Source: Bacteroidota bacterium (GTDB lineage Bacteria; Bacteroidota; Bacteroidia; Bacteroidales; Prolixibacteraceae). Taken from it: a stretch of 6,670 nucleotides of DNA. Within the stretch, counting starts at the first letter, position 1. Each line of letters starts with the position of its first letter. The position numbers and the translations under genes are program-made. The DNA is taken from positions 1 to 6,670 of the forward strand of contig DAOVTY010000179.1 in NCBI GenBank assembly GCA_030632865.1, written 5' to 3'. The notes under the pieces were generated by a model. It was not told the origin of the DNA and ran no database searches. It saw only the letters and a program-made list of their open reading frames with translations. Below are positions 1 to 6,329 of the stretch, in pieces.

Positions 1-1099
1 CATCTATTTCTGCAACTACATTTAACCAATCGGCAAGTTTTTTATGATTTTGCTGATGCCAGTTCCAAAGTTTGTAAACACAGCGAATGTCCCAAAGAAA
101 GAATGAATTCAGGGTAATTCCAATTAAAATATTTTGTCGATATTCCAACTCTTTTACCAAGCTTTTTAACTGTTTAAAAATCCTGCTTGCCGATTCAGGT
201 TTGCGTACTTTTTTTTGTAACTCAATTAAATATTCAGATTGAAAATCGCGTTCTTCAACAAATTGCATCAACTGCATATATTTTGCGAGCAAATCCGATT
301 TTCTGCCGAAATAACCAAAATATTGCGTAATCTGTTTCCAAAAAAAGTACATTAAAAACCATTGCGACAATACTGTAATTGTAAGAAATAAATTGGAGAT
401 TCCGAGAACTGCCGGAATAGCGGAAAGAACTGTAATAACTGGCAACAATATAATTAGCCATTTAATACTTGATGCACGATTTAACTTTAATTCTAATTCC
501 GACCAAGCTTTTATTTCGTGATTCATCGCTTCAGTTTCATCAAACAGATTACCGTTTGCAAGAAAATTTAAGCGCCAATCTGGAATTAGTGCAAGCTCTT
601 TAATTGCCTGCTGTCTCTTTTCAATTTCCTTTTTATTTATTGACGGGCTAATTAGCCATTTTGCCAATTGCTGACTTCCATTTACAGTTGAAGTTCTATT
701 TATAAATTGAAATAACGAACCCTCTCCAAACAGGTCTAAATCATACGAGAAAAAATGTTCGACGTCTAAAAATTCCTTACCATTCTCGAAATGCGAAAAT
801 GAATGTTTTAAAGCCAATAGTTCATTTTCTGTCAATTTTTTTAATTCAATATACCTTCTCTTTTTTTTATCGAGTTGAATATTCTTTTTTATCAGGAAGA
901 AAAAAAGAATAATTGCTGACACAGAAATAACAAGTGTTGGCCAATTTTTAATGCCAAAAATAAAAACAGGAGCAAAAATTAGCAGGAAAGTTATAAATCG
1001 ATACCAAGCAAATCGCCTCAGTTTTTGAGATACTAATTTAAATTCAGAAGAATATTCTTCAAGTTTTCCAAAATAAAATTCCAATGCAGGCTTGCTCAT
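1..1099 (-). CDS. Membrane-anchored MutS-like protein (MutS core without domain I), partial at its C-terminal end
   Basis: An open frame of 366 codons runs from ATG at 1099-1097 off the left edge with no stop. Residues 120-149 carry a MutS-family core signature, DLDLFGEGSLFQ followed by NRTSTVNG and LAKWL, where a core-domain lever region would begin. Two hydrophobic hairpins, about residues 32-71 and 212-255, predict four membrane helices; the segment after the first is Lys/Arg-rich. There is no N-terminal mismatch-recognition domain of the MutS Phe-X-Glu type. Known Bacteroidota homologues (MutS-related, domain V family) are about 600 residues with a C-terminal ABC-type ATPase; that part would lie beyond the window, so Walker motifs cannot be checked. 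The start directly follows the PAP2 stop codon. The role is unknown: the membrane segments argue against classical mismatch repair, but this is inference. The gene is partial because of the window edge; no frameshift was seen. Confidence 0.85.
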   Translation of the reverse strand, partial: MSKPALEFYFGKLEEYSSEFKLVSQKLRRFAWYRFITFLLIFAPVFIFGIKNWPTLVISVSAIILFFFLIKKNIQLDKKKRRYIELKKLTENELLALKHSFSHFENGKEFLDVEHFFSYDLDLFGEGSLFQFINRTSTVNGSQQLAKWLISPSINKKEIEKRQQAIKELALIPDWRLNFLANGNLFDETEAMNHEIKAWSELELKLNRASSIKWLIILLPVITVLSAIPAVLGISNLFLTITVLSQWFLMYFFWKQITQYFGYFGRKSDLLAKYMQLMQFVEERDFQSEYLIELQKKVRKPESASRIFKQLKSLVKELEYRQNILIGITLNSFFLWDIRCVYKLWNWHQQNHKKLADWLNVVAEID

Positions 1100-1102
1100 C
1101 TA
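1097..1102 (-). other. Abutting stop and start codons, PAP2 gene to MutS-like gene (TAG|ATG)
   Basis: The PAP2 stop (1102-1100) is followed with no spacer by the ATG of the MutS-like gene (1099-1097). No Shine-Dalgarno sequence is seen in the preceding AT-rich bases. This arrangement suggests that translation of the second gene depends on ribosomes finishing the first. Confidence 0.8.
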
Positions 1103-1792
1103 TAAATAATTATAATGATGAAGAACGTAGGTCATTATTGTAAAAGATAAAACCGATACAAAAAACACCAAAAACACAGTTCTGAAATTACTAGCCGACA
1201 GATTTGTTTTTCTTATTTTAGGCGACCTGGAAATAAAAAAATGATTTTCGATAAACATTAAAAGTTTATAAAAAATAACTCCCAGTAACCAACCTAAAAA
1301 AGCTCCGCCAATAATATCTAACGGATAATGCACGCCAATGTAAATACGGGAATACGAGACTATTACTGCCCAGAAAAGCATTAGAAAAAAGTAACTTCTG
1401 TTTTTAAATATGCGCGTAGTGAAAACAAAAATAGCGAACATATTTGTGGCGTGAGACGATACAAAGCCGTGCAATCCACCTTTGCGGAAAACATTGTGTA
1501 CAATATCGGCAATTGCCGGTTCGTGAACCGGCCGCAACCTTTGCACCGACTCTTTTATTAATACCGAAATTTGGTCGCTTGCTAAAATGGTTAAACCCAT
1601 AAAAAGCAAAATAAGAATAGATTTGTTGCGGTAATTTTTTACAACATAAAAAATGATAATTAAATATAATGGAGCCCAAGTTTCTTTGCGGGTTACCATT
1701 AACATAATTGTATCCCAAAAATTATTATGGAAACTGTTTAAGTACAAAAACAGCTCTTTATCAAATTCTAATATATTTTGCAGCCACTCCAT
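1100..1792 (-). CDS. PAP2-family (type 2 phosphatidic acid phosphatase) membrane phosphatase
   Basis: The 230-residue product carries the three PAP2/acid phosphatase motifs. Motif 1 is KESVQRLRP (K80, R87, P88), motif 2 is FVSSHA (S112, S113, H114), and motif 3 is SRIYIGVHYPLD (S148, R149, H155, D159). H155 is the expected nucleophile, H114 the acid/base, and the Lys/Arg residues bind phosphate. Hydrophobic stretches near 40-51, 57-75, 116-126, 134-147, 158-178 and 205-224 predict about six membrane helices. The family removes phosphate from lipid phosphates or undecaprenyl pyrophosphate, usually facing the periplasm. The substrate cannot be told from sequence; undecaprenyl-PP or a phosphatidylglycerol-phosphate-like lipid are candidates. 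Motif 2 lacks the Pro and Gly of classical PSGH but keeps the essential His. An extra basic stretch and hydrophobic helix (187-225) follow the core. The ATG abuts the obgE stop (TAA|ATG), so coupled translation is likely. Confidence 0.92.
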   Translation of the reverse strand: MEWLQNILEFDKELFLYLNSFHNNFWDTIMLMVTRKETWAPLYLIIIFYVVKNYRNKSILILLFMGLTILASDQISVLIKESVQRLRPVHEPAIADIVHNVFRKGGLHGFVSSHATNMFAIFVFTTRIFKNRSYFFLMLFWAVIVSYSRIYIGVHYPLDIIGGAFLGWLLGVIFYKLLMFIENHFFISRSPKIRKTNLSASNFRTVFLVFFVSVLSFTIMTYVLHHYNYL

Positions 1793-1795
1793 TTA
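1790..1795 (-). other. Abutting stop and start codons, obgE to PAP2 gene (TAA|ATG)
   Basis: The obgE stop (1795-1793) is directly followed by the PAP2 ATG (1792-1790). The PAP2 start cannot lie upstream without overlapping obgE, and the product begins at a sensible distance before its first membrane helix. Translational coupling to the Obg GTPase is likely. Confidence 0.8.
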
Positions 1796-2782
1796 ACTAT
1801 TTAAAATACCCCAAATTTTATCTTTTAACTGTGGAATTCTATCTCTAGTTATCGACGAAAAAAACATATGAGGAATCCCCTCTAATTCAGCACTTATTTC
1901 ATCCATTAACTCCTGATCGAGCATATCTGATTTACTGATTGTAAGAAAACGTTGTTTGTCTAATAACTCGGGATTATATTTCTCAAGTTCGTTCATTAAA
2001 ATTTTGAATTCTTTTAAGTGGTCGTCACTGTCTGCCGGAACCATAAAAAGTAGCATTGAGTTTCGTTCTATGTGTCGCAAAAAACGCAATCCCAAACCTT
2101 TACCCTCGCTTGCACCTTCAATAATACCTGGAATATCTGCCATTACAAACGAATGTTGTTCGCGATGCCCAACAATGCCCAAATTTGGAACGAGTGTTGT
2201 AAAATGATATTCTGCAATTTTCGGTCGTGCAGCAGAAACCACAGATAAAAGTGTTGATTTTCCGGCACTCGGGAAACCTACCAAACCAACATCGGCAAGT
2301 ACTTTTAACTCCAGAATATTCCATTCCTCTACACCTTCCTCGCCAGGTTGTGCGTAACTTGGAGCTTGGTTTGTTGGAGTTTTAAAATGATCGTTTCCCC
2401 TGCCACCTTTTCCTCCTTTTGCAAGAATTTTAATTTCGTCGTGTTCTGTAATTTCGAACAAAACTTCTCCGGTTTCGGCATTTTTTGCAATTGTACCTAG
2501 CGGAACTTCCAAAACAACATCTTCTCCATCGGCACCAGAACTTCGCGATTTTCCTCCCGGATCGCCATTTCCGCCTTTTATATGTTTTCGATATTTTAGG
2601 TGAAGGAGAGTCCACATTTGTTTATTCCCTTTTATAAATATATGACCGCCTCTACCGCCATCGCCACCATCGGGGCCGCCAAAAGCAGCAAATTTCTCAC
2701 GCCGCATGTGGTGCGAACCGGCTCCGCCGTTCCCCGATTTGCAATTGATTTTTACGTAATCTATAAAATTCGATTCAGCCAT
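1793..2782 (-). CDS. obgE: Obg-family GTPase ObgE/CgtA
   Basis: The 329-residue product has the full Obg layout. Residues 1-158 form the glycine-rich Obg fold (for example GGPDGGDGGRGG at 35-46 and GGKGGRGND at 123-131). The G domain follows with G1 GFPSAGKST (169-177), G2 around TTLVPNLG (195-202), G3 DIPG (216-219), G4 SKSD (283-286) and G5 SSIT (309-312). Obg binds GTP/GDP, associates with the 50S ribosomal subunit and links ribosome maturation to growth state and ppGpp. The protein ends soon after G5, so the C-terminal OCT extension of many Firmicutes and Proteobacteria is missing; this short form is usual in Bacteroidota. G4 has Ser in place of the Asn of NKxD, but keeps Lys and Asp. The start MAESNFIDYV fits the family. 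It lies 6 bases after the beta-helix gene and abuts the PAP2 gene downstream. Confidence 0.98.
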   Translation of the reverse strand: MAESNFIDYVKINCKSGNGGAGSHHMRREKFAAFGGPDGGDGGRGGHIFIKGNKQMWTLLHLKYRKHIKGGNGDPGGKSRSSGADGEDVVLEVPLGTIAKNAETGEVLFEITEHDEIKILAKGGKGGRGNDHFKTPTNQAPSYAQPGEEGVEEWNILELKVLADVGLVGFPSAGKSTLLSVVSAARPKIAEYHFTTLVPNLGIVGHREQHSFVMADIPGIIEGASEGKGLGLRFLRHIERNSMLLFMVPADSDDHLKEFKILMNELEKYNPELLDKQRFLTISKSDMLDQELMDEISAELEGIPHMFFSSITRDRIPQLKDKIWGILNS

Positions 2783-2788
2783 AATATT

Positions 2789-5152
2789 TTATTTTAATTC
2801 TATCGAAACATTAATCTCCTTCTGGTGTCGTATAATGTTCAGATTTATACTTCCGTGCCAAAGGTTTTCTTTATACTTAATAAGCAATTCTGATATATTA
2901 TTAACTTTTTCACCTTCAATTCCAACAATAACATCGCCATCTTTTATTCCTGATTTTGCTAATTTACTGCTCTCCTTTACTTTCAAAACAATAACTCCAT
3001 CCATGCTAAACAAACCCGATGCTGATTGTTCTTCAGGTGTTTCAATGTTTTTAAGCGTACCTCCCAACCACACTTTAATTCTTTTTCCCCTATTTTGAAA
3101 TGATACAATATTCAATTCTGGGATTTCAGGTTGTTTTGCAATGGCTTTTAGTTCGGGTTTTTGAACCCCAAATTTGTCCATAGGAAAGTTTTTAAATCCT
3201 AATTTTAGTGCAAGTGAATTTTCTTCAATTGTGAAATCCCCTTTTTCCGGATTTCTAAACATCGGATTGCCGTATAAACTGTTTTTATCTGTGTTTTTTT
3301 CATGAGCTAAAGCTAATGAAACAGAATCGGGAAACAGATTAAAATCAACCTCTTTGCCCCATCCTCTTAACCAAATAGGAAAATGTTTGGTCATCATTAT
3401 ATTTTTTTTAAAAACATCTTCACTGTTGTCGAACCAAACATGTGGATGAAAGCCATTGTTTACCATGATATTATTCTCAACTACCCGATAAAATCCTTCA
3501 CGAAGTTTGATGCCTCCATTCAAGCAAAGGTTATTATATATATGATAATTGGATGAGCCATCGTCAAGGTCTATATCCCAACCGTGGTCACAACGAAAAC
3601 GATTGTTGCGGATAATTGTAGTATGTATTGCATCCCAATAAGGCATTTTAGGATTTGCATGTACCAAACTATCTATTACGTCCCATTTCGGATGCCAAAA
3701 ACGGTCTCTGCCCCAGGAGTTGAAAGAGCCGTGGTCGCCCGATTCCAAAACAGTATTAAACACATCGTTATATTCAATAATATGCCCACCCCAAGTACCT
3801 TCACTTACATTGATTCCGGCACGAGGCACATCGTAAATACTGTTGTTTTTCACCTGAATTTTCATTGCCATGGATATCTGAACTCCTGCTACCTGCTTTT
3901 CAATGCGTCCTATTTTATAAATCAGGTTATTTTCTACTTTACAATCGGCAGGATACAAGTCATTGGCAGGTCCACGAATAGTGTCAATATTCTCAATTGG
4001 GATAAATTCGCTGTATTGATAAGAAGGTGAGCGTACTGCGGTAGAATCGCCTACAAAACTGATAGCCGATGCTCCACAGTTGTATATACGGTTGCCAATA
4101 ATTTCTGTATTTCTGTTGTATCCATTTATAAATATCACATTGCCGCCTAGATTGGTAAATTCACAATCGTAAATATCACAATTTTCTGTACCATCAAATA
4201 ATATGGCTCCTCCACGGTAAATAGTCCAGTCGCTACGTAACAACTGGTGGTATTCTTCCATAAAAGTACGTTTAGCATGTTCAAAACGTATTCCTTCTAT
4301 TTTGACATTCTTAACCGGATTTGCGTTAGTTCCTTGTACTTCTATCAGGTGTTTTAATGTAGACACCTCTATATTGGCAGTATTTAAATCTATATAGGCA
4401 GCAGCCCATAGATAAAGCTTCATTTCCTTTTTATCGAAATACCATTCTTTTTCACTATCCAACTCTTCAAAAATATTTTCAACCATTCTTAGTTTAGGAT
4501 GCATTGGCGAAGGTCGATTGTTTTGATGTCCACCAATAAGGGTAAGCTCTCCATTAATATCAATACCTGTTATCTGGTAATGGAAACCTCCCCATTGCCC
4601 TTTGTGCATGGCATGTACGTAACCTCCCTCCTGATTCTTCCATGTAGCTATCCGTTCTTTTGCAATGGCGTCTTCGGCATGTCCTTGCCAGAAACCTCCA
4701 TTTTTATCAAAATTGGGATATCTTGCTAATATTTGTTTTTCACCATTAATGAATAGCTGATTAAAATCAATTTCATTCTCAACGTCGGTAACCCAAACAT
4801 TTTCATTGAAAGCCTTCCAGTTTGTGTTAAGTATTGTTGAGCCTTTTATACTTACTTTATCTACACTCTCACCAATAATTGAGATATTATTCAGTCTGGC
4901 TGTTATTAACAAAGGGTTTGACAGATGATAATCACCTTCTAATAAGTGTATTGATATGGTTATATTCTTGCTTTCCCTTATTGTTTCCACTATTTCAAAT
5001 GCCTTTTCTATGGTTTCTAAAGGCATTTCCTTTGTGCCATCATTGTTATTATTCCCCATTGGGCTTACAAAGATATCGGTATTTTGTTTGCCGCAGCTTA
5101 TGAAAACAAATGTTGCTAAAATCAGATAAAGTATTGTTTCTTTTTTATTCAT
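2789..5152 (-). CDS. Exported lipoprotein with right-handed parallel beta-helix and C-terminal PDZ domain; possible glycan-active enzyme (GH141-like?)
   Basis: The product is 787 residues. ATG at 5152 is preferred over an in-frame ATG at 5215 because it opens directly on a lipoprotein signal: MNKK, a hydrophobic stretch, then the lipobox FISC (Cys20). An N-terminal segment with DGTKEMPLETIEKAFE (38-53) is typical of beta-helix carbohydrate-active proteins. Residues about 280-590 are rich in beta-helix coils with repeated Asn turns (VENNLIYKIG, VKNNSIYDVP, IRNNRFRC, IYNNLCLNGG, VENNIMVNNG). A conserved-looking acidic patch, CDHGWDIDLDDGS (521-533), and GDHGSFNSWGRDRFW (472-486) could form an active site. 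Residues about 695-787 make a PDZ domain (GLFSMDGVIV, SGIKDGDVIVGIEG). Only one acidic residue (Asp26) follows Cys20 closely, so a strong surface-export signal is not seen. By fold it could be a glycoside hydrolase or lyase; the GH141 assignment is a guess from memory. It lies in a purine/Obg operon with no other polysaccharide genes visible. Confidence 0.9.
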   Translation of the reverse strand: MNKKETILYLILATFVFISCGKQNTDIFVSPMGNNNNDGTKEMPLETIEKAFEIVETIRESKNITISIHLLEGDYHLSNPLLITARLNNISIIGESVDKVSIKGSTILNTNWKAFNENVWVTDVENEIDFNQLFINGEKQILARYPNFDKNGGFWQGHAEDAIAKERIATWKNQEGGYVHAMHKGQWGGFHYQITGIDINGELTLIGGHQNNRPSPMHPKLRMVENIFEELDSEKEWYFDKKEMKLYLWAAAYIDLNTANIEVSTLKHLIEVQGTNANPVKNVKIEGIRFEHAKRTFMEEYHQLLRSDWTIYRGGAILFDGTENCDIYDCEFTNLGGNVIFINGYNRNTEIIGNRIYNCGASAISFVGDSTAVRSPSYQYSEFIPIENIDTIRGPANDLYPADCKVENNLIYKIGRIEKQVAGVQISMAMKIQVKNNSIYDVPRAGINVSEGTWGGHIIEYNDVFNTVLESGDHGSFNSWGRDRFWHPKWDVIDSLVHANPKMPYWDAIHTTIIRNNRFRCDHGWDIDLDDGSSNYHIYNNLCLNGGIKLREGFYRVVENNIMVNNGFHPHVWFDNSEDVFKKNIMMTKHFPIWLRGWGKEVDFNLFPDSVSLALAHEKNTDKNSLYGNPMFRNPEKGDFTIEENSLALKLGFKNFPMDKFGVQKPELKAIAKQPEIPELNIVSFQNRGKRIKVWLGGTLKNIETPEEQSASGLFSMDGVIVLKVKESSKLAKSGIKDGDVIVGIEGEKVNNISELLIKYKENLWHGSINLNIIRHQKEINVSIELK
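5093..5152 (-). other. Lipoprotein (Sec/SPII) signal peptide of the beta-helix protein
   Basis: Codons 1-20 encode a basic start (MNKKE), a hydrophobic core (ILYLILATFVF) and the lipobox FISC, with cleavage expected before Cys20. This decides the start codon: the upstream ATG at 5215 would add 21 residues, including charged and polar ones, in front of the signal and would overlap the end of adk by 14 bases. Residues after the Cys (GKQNTD) have Lys at +3 but no acidic cluster, so outer-membrane surface display is uncertain. Confidence 0.85.
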
Positions 5153-5201
5153 TGATTTTTTTTGACATGTTTGCCAACGGTTATGTATTGGTAACTTTAA
5201 G
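5153..5201 (-). other. 49-base spacer between adk and the beta-helix lipoprotein gene, with inverted repeats
   Basis: This is the longest spacer in the minus-strand operon; the others are 0-12 bases. On the minus strand it reads as an A-rich leader just before the ATG, fitting Bacteroidota start regions that lack Shine-Dalgarno sequences. Further upstream, an imperfect inverted repeat pairs TTGCCAA (5171-5177) with TTGGTAA (5188-5194), one mismatch in seven, across a 10-base loop. No TAnnTTTG promoter element was found in it or just upstream, so read-through from adk is the simplest model. It might be a junction left by insertion of the gene, but no target-site duplication was found at the other end (2783-2788 is only 6 bases). 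Confidence 0.45.
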
Positions 5202-5209
5202 CTAAAGTT
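5193..5209 (-). repeat. Short perfect inverted repeat straddling the adk stop codon
   Basis: AACTTTA (5193-5199) and TAAAGTT (5203-5209) are perfect inverted copies separated by AGC. The right arm includes part of the adk stop codon (5202-5204). In the transcript this gives a 7-base-pair AU-rich hairpin with a 3-base loop. It is too weak and has no U-tract after it, so it is not a credible intrinsic terminator. It may be chance in AT-rich DNA. Confidence 0.4.
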
Positions 5210-5774
5210 TCTCAATTACAATCTTCAACCTATTAGCAATATCGTCGATACTACCCATGCCATTTATTCCAAAATGTTTGTTTTGTGGTTTGTAATATTG
5301 AATTAACGGTAATGTTTTTTCGTTGTAAACATTAATTCTATTTTCAATTATCGATTGGTTTTGGTCGTCAGCTCTGCCAGAAACTTTTCCTCTGCTTAAT
5401 AGTCTGTCTATCAACTCTTGCTTGTCAACTTCTAAACTTAACATTCCCGAAATTGGAGTATTGTTTTCATTCAGCAATTCATCTAACGCTTTCGCCTGGT
5501 CAACAGTCCGTGGGAATCCATCAAAAATAAATCCTTTGGATTTGGTATTGTTTTCCAACTTACTTTTTATCATACCAATTACAACCGAGTCGGGTACTAA
5601 TTCTCCCTTTTCCATGTAATTTTTTGCTTCAAGTCCCAATTTTGTTCCTGCTGCAAATTCGCTGCGTAATAAGTCGCCGGTAGATAAATGGTCGAGTCCG
5701 AAAGATGTAATTAGAAATTCTGCTTGAGTGCCTTTCCCTGCTCCGGGAGGGCCAAATAATACTATGTTTAACAT
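5202..5774 (-). CDS. adk: Adenylate kinase (short-LID type)
   Basis: The 190-residue product catalyses ATP + AMP to 2 ADP in the cytoplasm and balances adenine nucleotides for growth. The P-loop is GPPGAGKGT (8-16). AMP-binding residues lie in STGDLLR (31-37), and the family signature is DGFPRT (85-90). The LID segment is short (RGKVSGRADD, 128-137) and has no four-Cys zinc site, so this is the small, non-zinc form, shorter than the roughly 214 residues of the E. coli enzyme. Arg146 in NRINVY matches the later conserved arginine. The start MLNIVLFGPP places the P-loop at its usual distance from the N-terminus. It starts 12 bases after the hpt stop, which supports co-transcription; hpt consumes PRPP to make IMP/GMP and adk acts on AMP, so the pair fits purine metabolism. 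Confidence 0.98.
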   Translation of the reverse strand: MLNIVLFGPPGAGKGTQAEFLITSFGLDHLSTGDLLRSEFAAGTKLGLEAKNYMEKGELVPDSVVIGMIKSKLENNTKSKGFIFDGFPRTVDQAKALDELLNENNTPISGMLSLEVDKQELIDRLLSRGKVSGRADDQNQSIIENRINVYNEKTLPLIQYYKPQNKHFGINGMGSIDDIANRLKIVIEKL

Positions 5775-5786
5775 TTTAAATAGGTT

Positions 5787-6329
5787 TTAATTATTAATAA
5801 CTGTGTAAATATCTTCTAAATTACGGCCGTAACCGTCATAATCTAATCCAAATCCAACAATAAAATCGTTGGGAATTTCAATGCCCACATAATTCAAATC
5901 AACCTCTTTTTGCAACGAATCGGGCTTTAACAAAAGCGTTGCAATTAAAACCTCTTTCGGATTTAATTTATCTAACTGAGCTTGTATGTTTGTGATTGTT
6001 ATTCCGGTATCCACAATATCTTCCAAAATAACAACCGTTCGTCCTTCAATATCTTCGTTTAATCCAATCAGTTGTTTAACTTTTCCGGTTGTTTTATCGC
6101 CTTGGTACGATGCCAGTTTTACAAACGATATTTCGGTTTCAATTAATTCTATTCTTTTAAATAACTCGGCCGCAAACATAAACGAGCCATTTAGAATACA
6201 AAGAAACAGAGGGTTTTTATCGGCAAGTTCTACGTTCATTTTTTTTGCCATCTCTTCAACTACTGAAGTAATTTTTTCATTTGGAATATAAAGCTCAAAT
6301 GTTTTGTCGTGTACTTTAACTTGTTTCAT
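5787..6329 (-). CDS. hpt: Hypoxanthine phosphoribosyltransferase
   Basis: The 180-residue product salvages hypoxanthine (and probably guanine) with PRPP to give IMP (GMP) and pyrophosphate in the cytoplasm. The PRPP-binding signature is VVILEDIVDTGIT (99-111) with Glu103, Asp104 and the catalytic Asp107. LNGSF (46-50) forms the pyrophosphate loop, and SYQGDKTTGK (74-83) the flexible loop with the conserved Ser-Tyr. KPD (135-137) and DFIVGFGLDYDGYGRNL (155-171) bind the purine base and magnesium. Length matches the bacterial family (about 175-185 residues). The ATG at 6329 gives the expected N-terminus and is the first gene after the divergent gap, so it probably heads the operon. No clear promoter element of its own could be fixed; purE is transcribed away from it. 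Confidence 0.97.
   Translation of the reverse strand: MKQVKVHDKTFELYIPNEKITSVVEEMAKKMNVELADKNPLFLCILNGSFMFAAELFKRIELIETEISFVKLASYQGDKTTGKVKQLIGLNEDIEGRTVVILEDIVDTGITITNIQAQLDKLNPKEVLIATLLLKPDSLQKEVDLNYVGIEIPNDFIVGFGLDYDGYGRNLEDIYTVINN

Noticed and set aside
255..461. 68-codon minus-strand frame starting MANYIVASYY
   Set aside because: A different frame within the MutS-like gene, whose own frame is open for 366 codons and carries a family signature.
3584..4030. 148-codon plus-strand reading frame
   Set aside because: Lies wholly antisense to the beta-helix region, shows no family motif, and the minus-strand frame there is clearly coding.
5145..5168. Tiny minus-strand reading frame MSKKINE overlapping the lipoprotein start, as a possible leader peptide
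   Set aside because: Only seven codons in an A-rich stretch, without a ribosome-binding signal; expected by chance, although its stop does overlap the next start.
5153..5201. Integron-type attC site at the edge of the beta-helix gene
   Set aside because: The sequence CGTTGGCA near 5172-5179 does not fit the GTTRRRY core, the repeats are very short, and there is no integrase or cassette array.
5193..5209. Intrinsic terminator after adk
   Set aside because: The stem is 7 base pairs and AU-rich, and the following transcript has no U-run, so termination is unlikely.
5153..5215. In-frame upstream start (ATG at 5215) for the beta-helix protein, giving 808 residues
   Set aside because: It would overlap the end of adk by 14 bases and put 21 polar or basic residues ahead of a complete lipoprotein signal that begins at 5152.
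5986..6291. 101-codon plus-strand frame opposite hpt
   Set aside because: Antisense shadow of hpt; composition follows the hpt codons and no motif is present.
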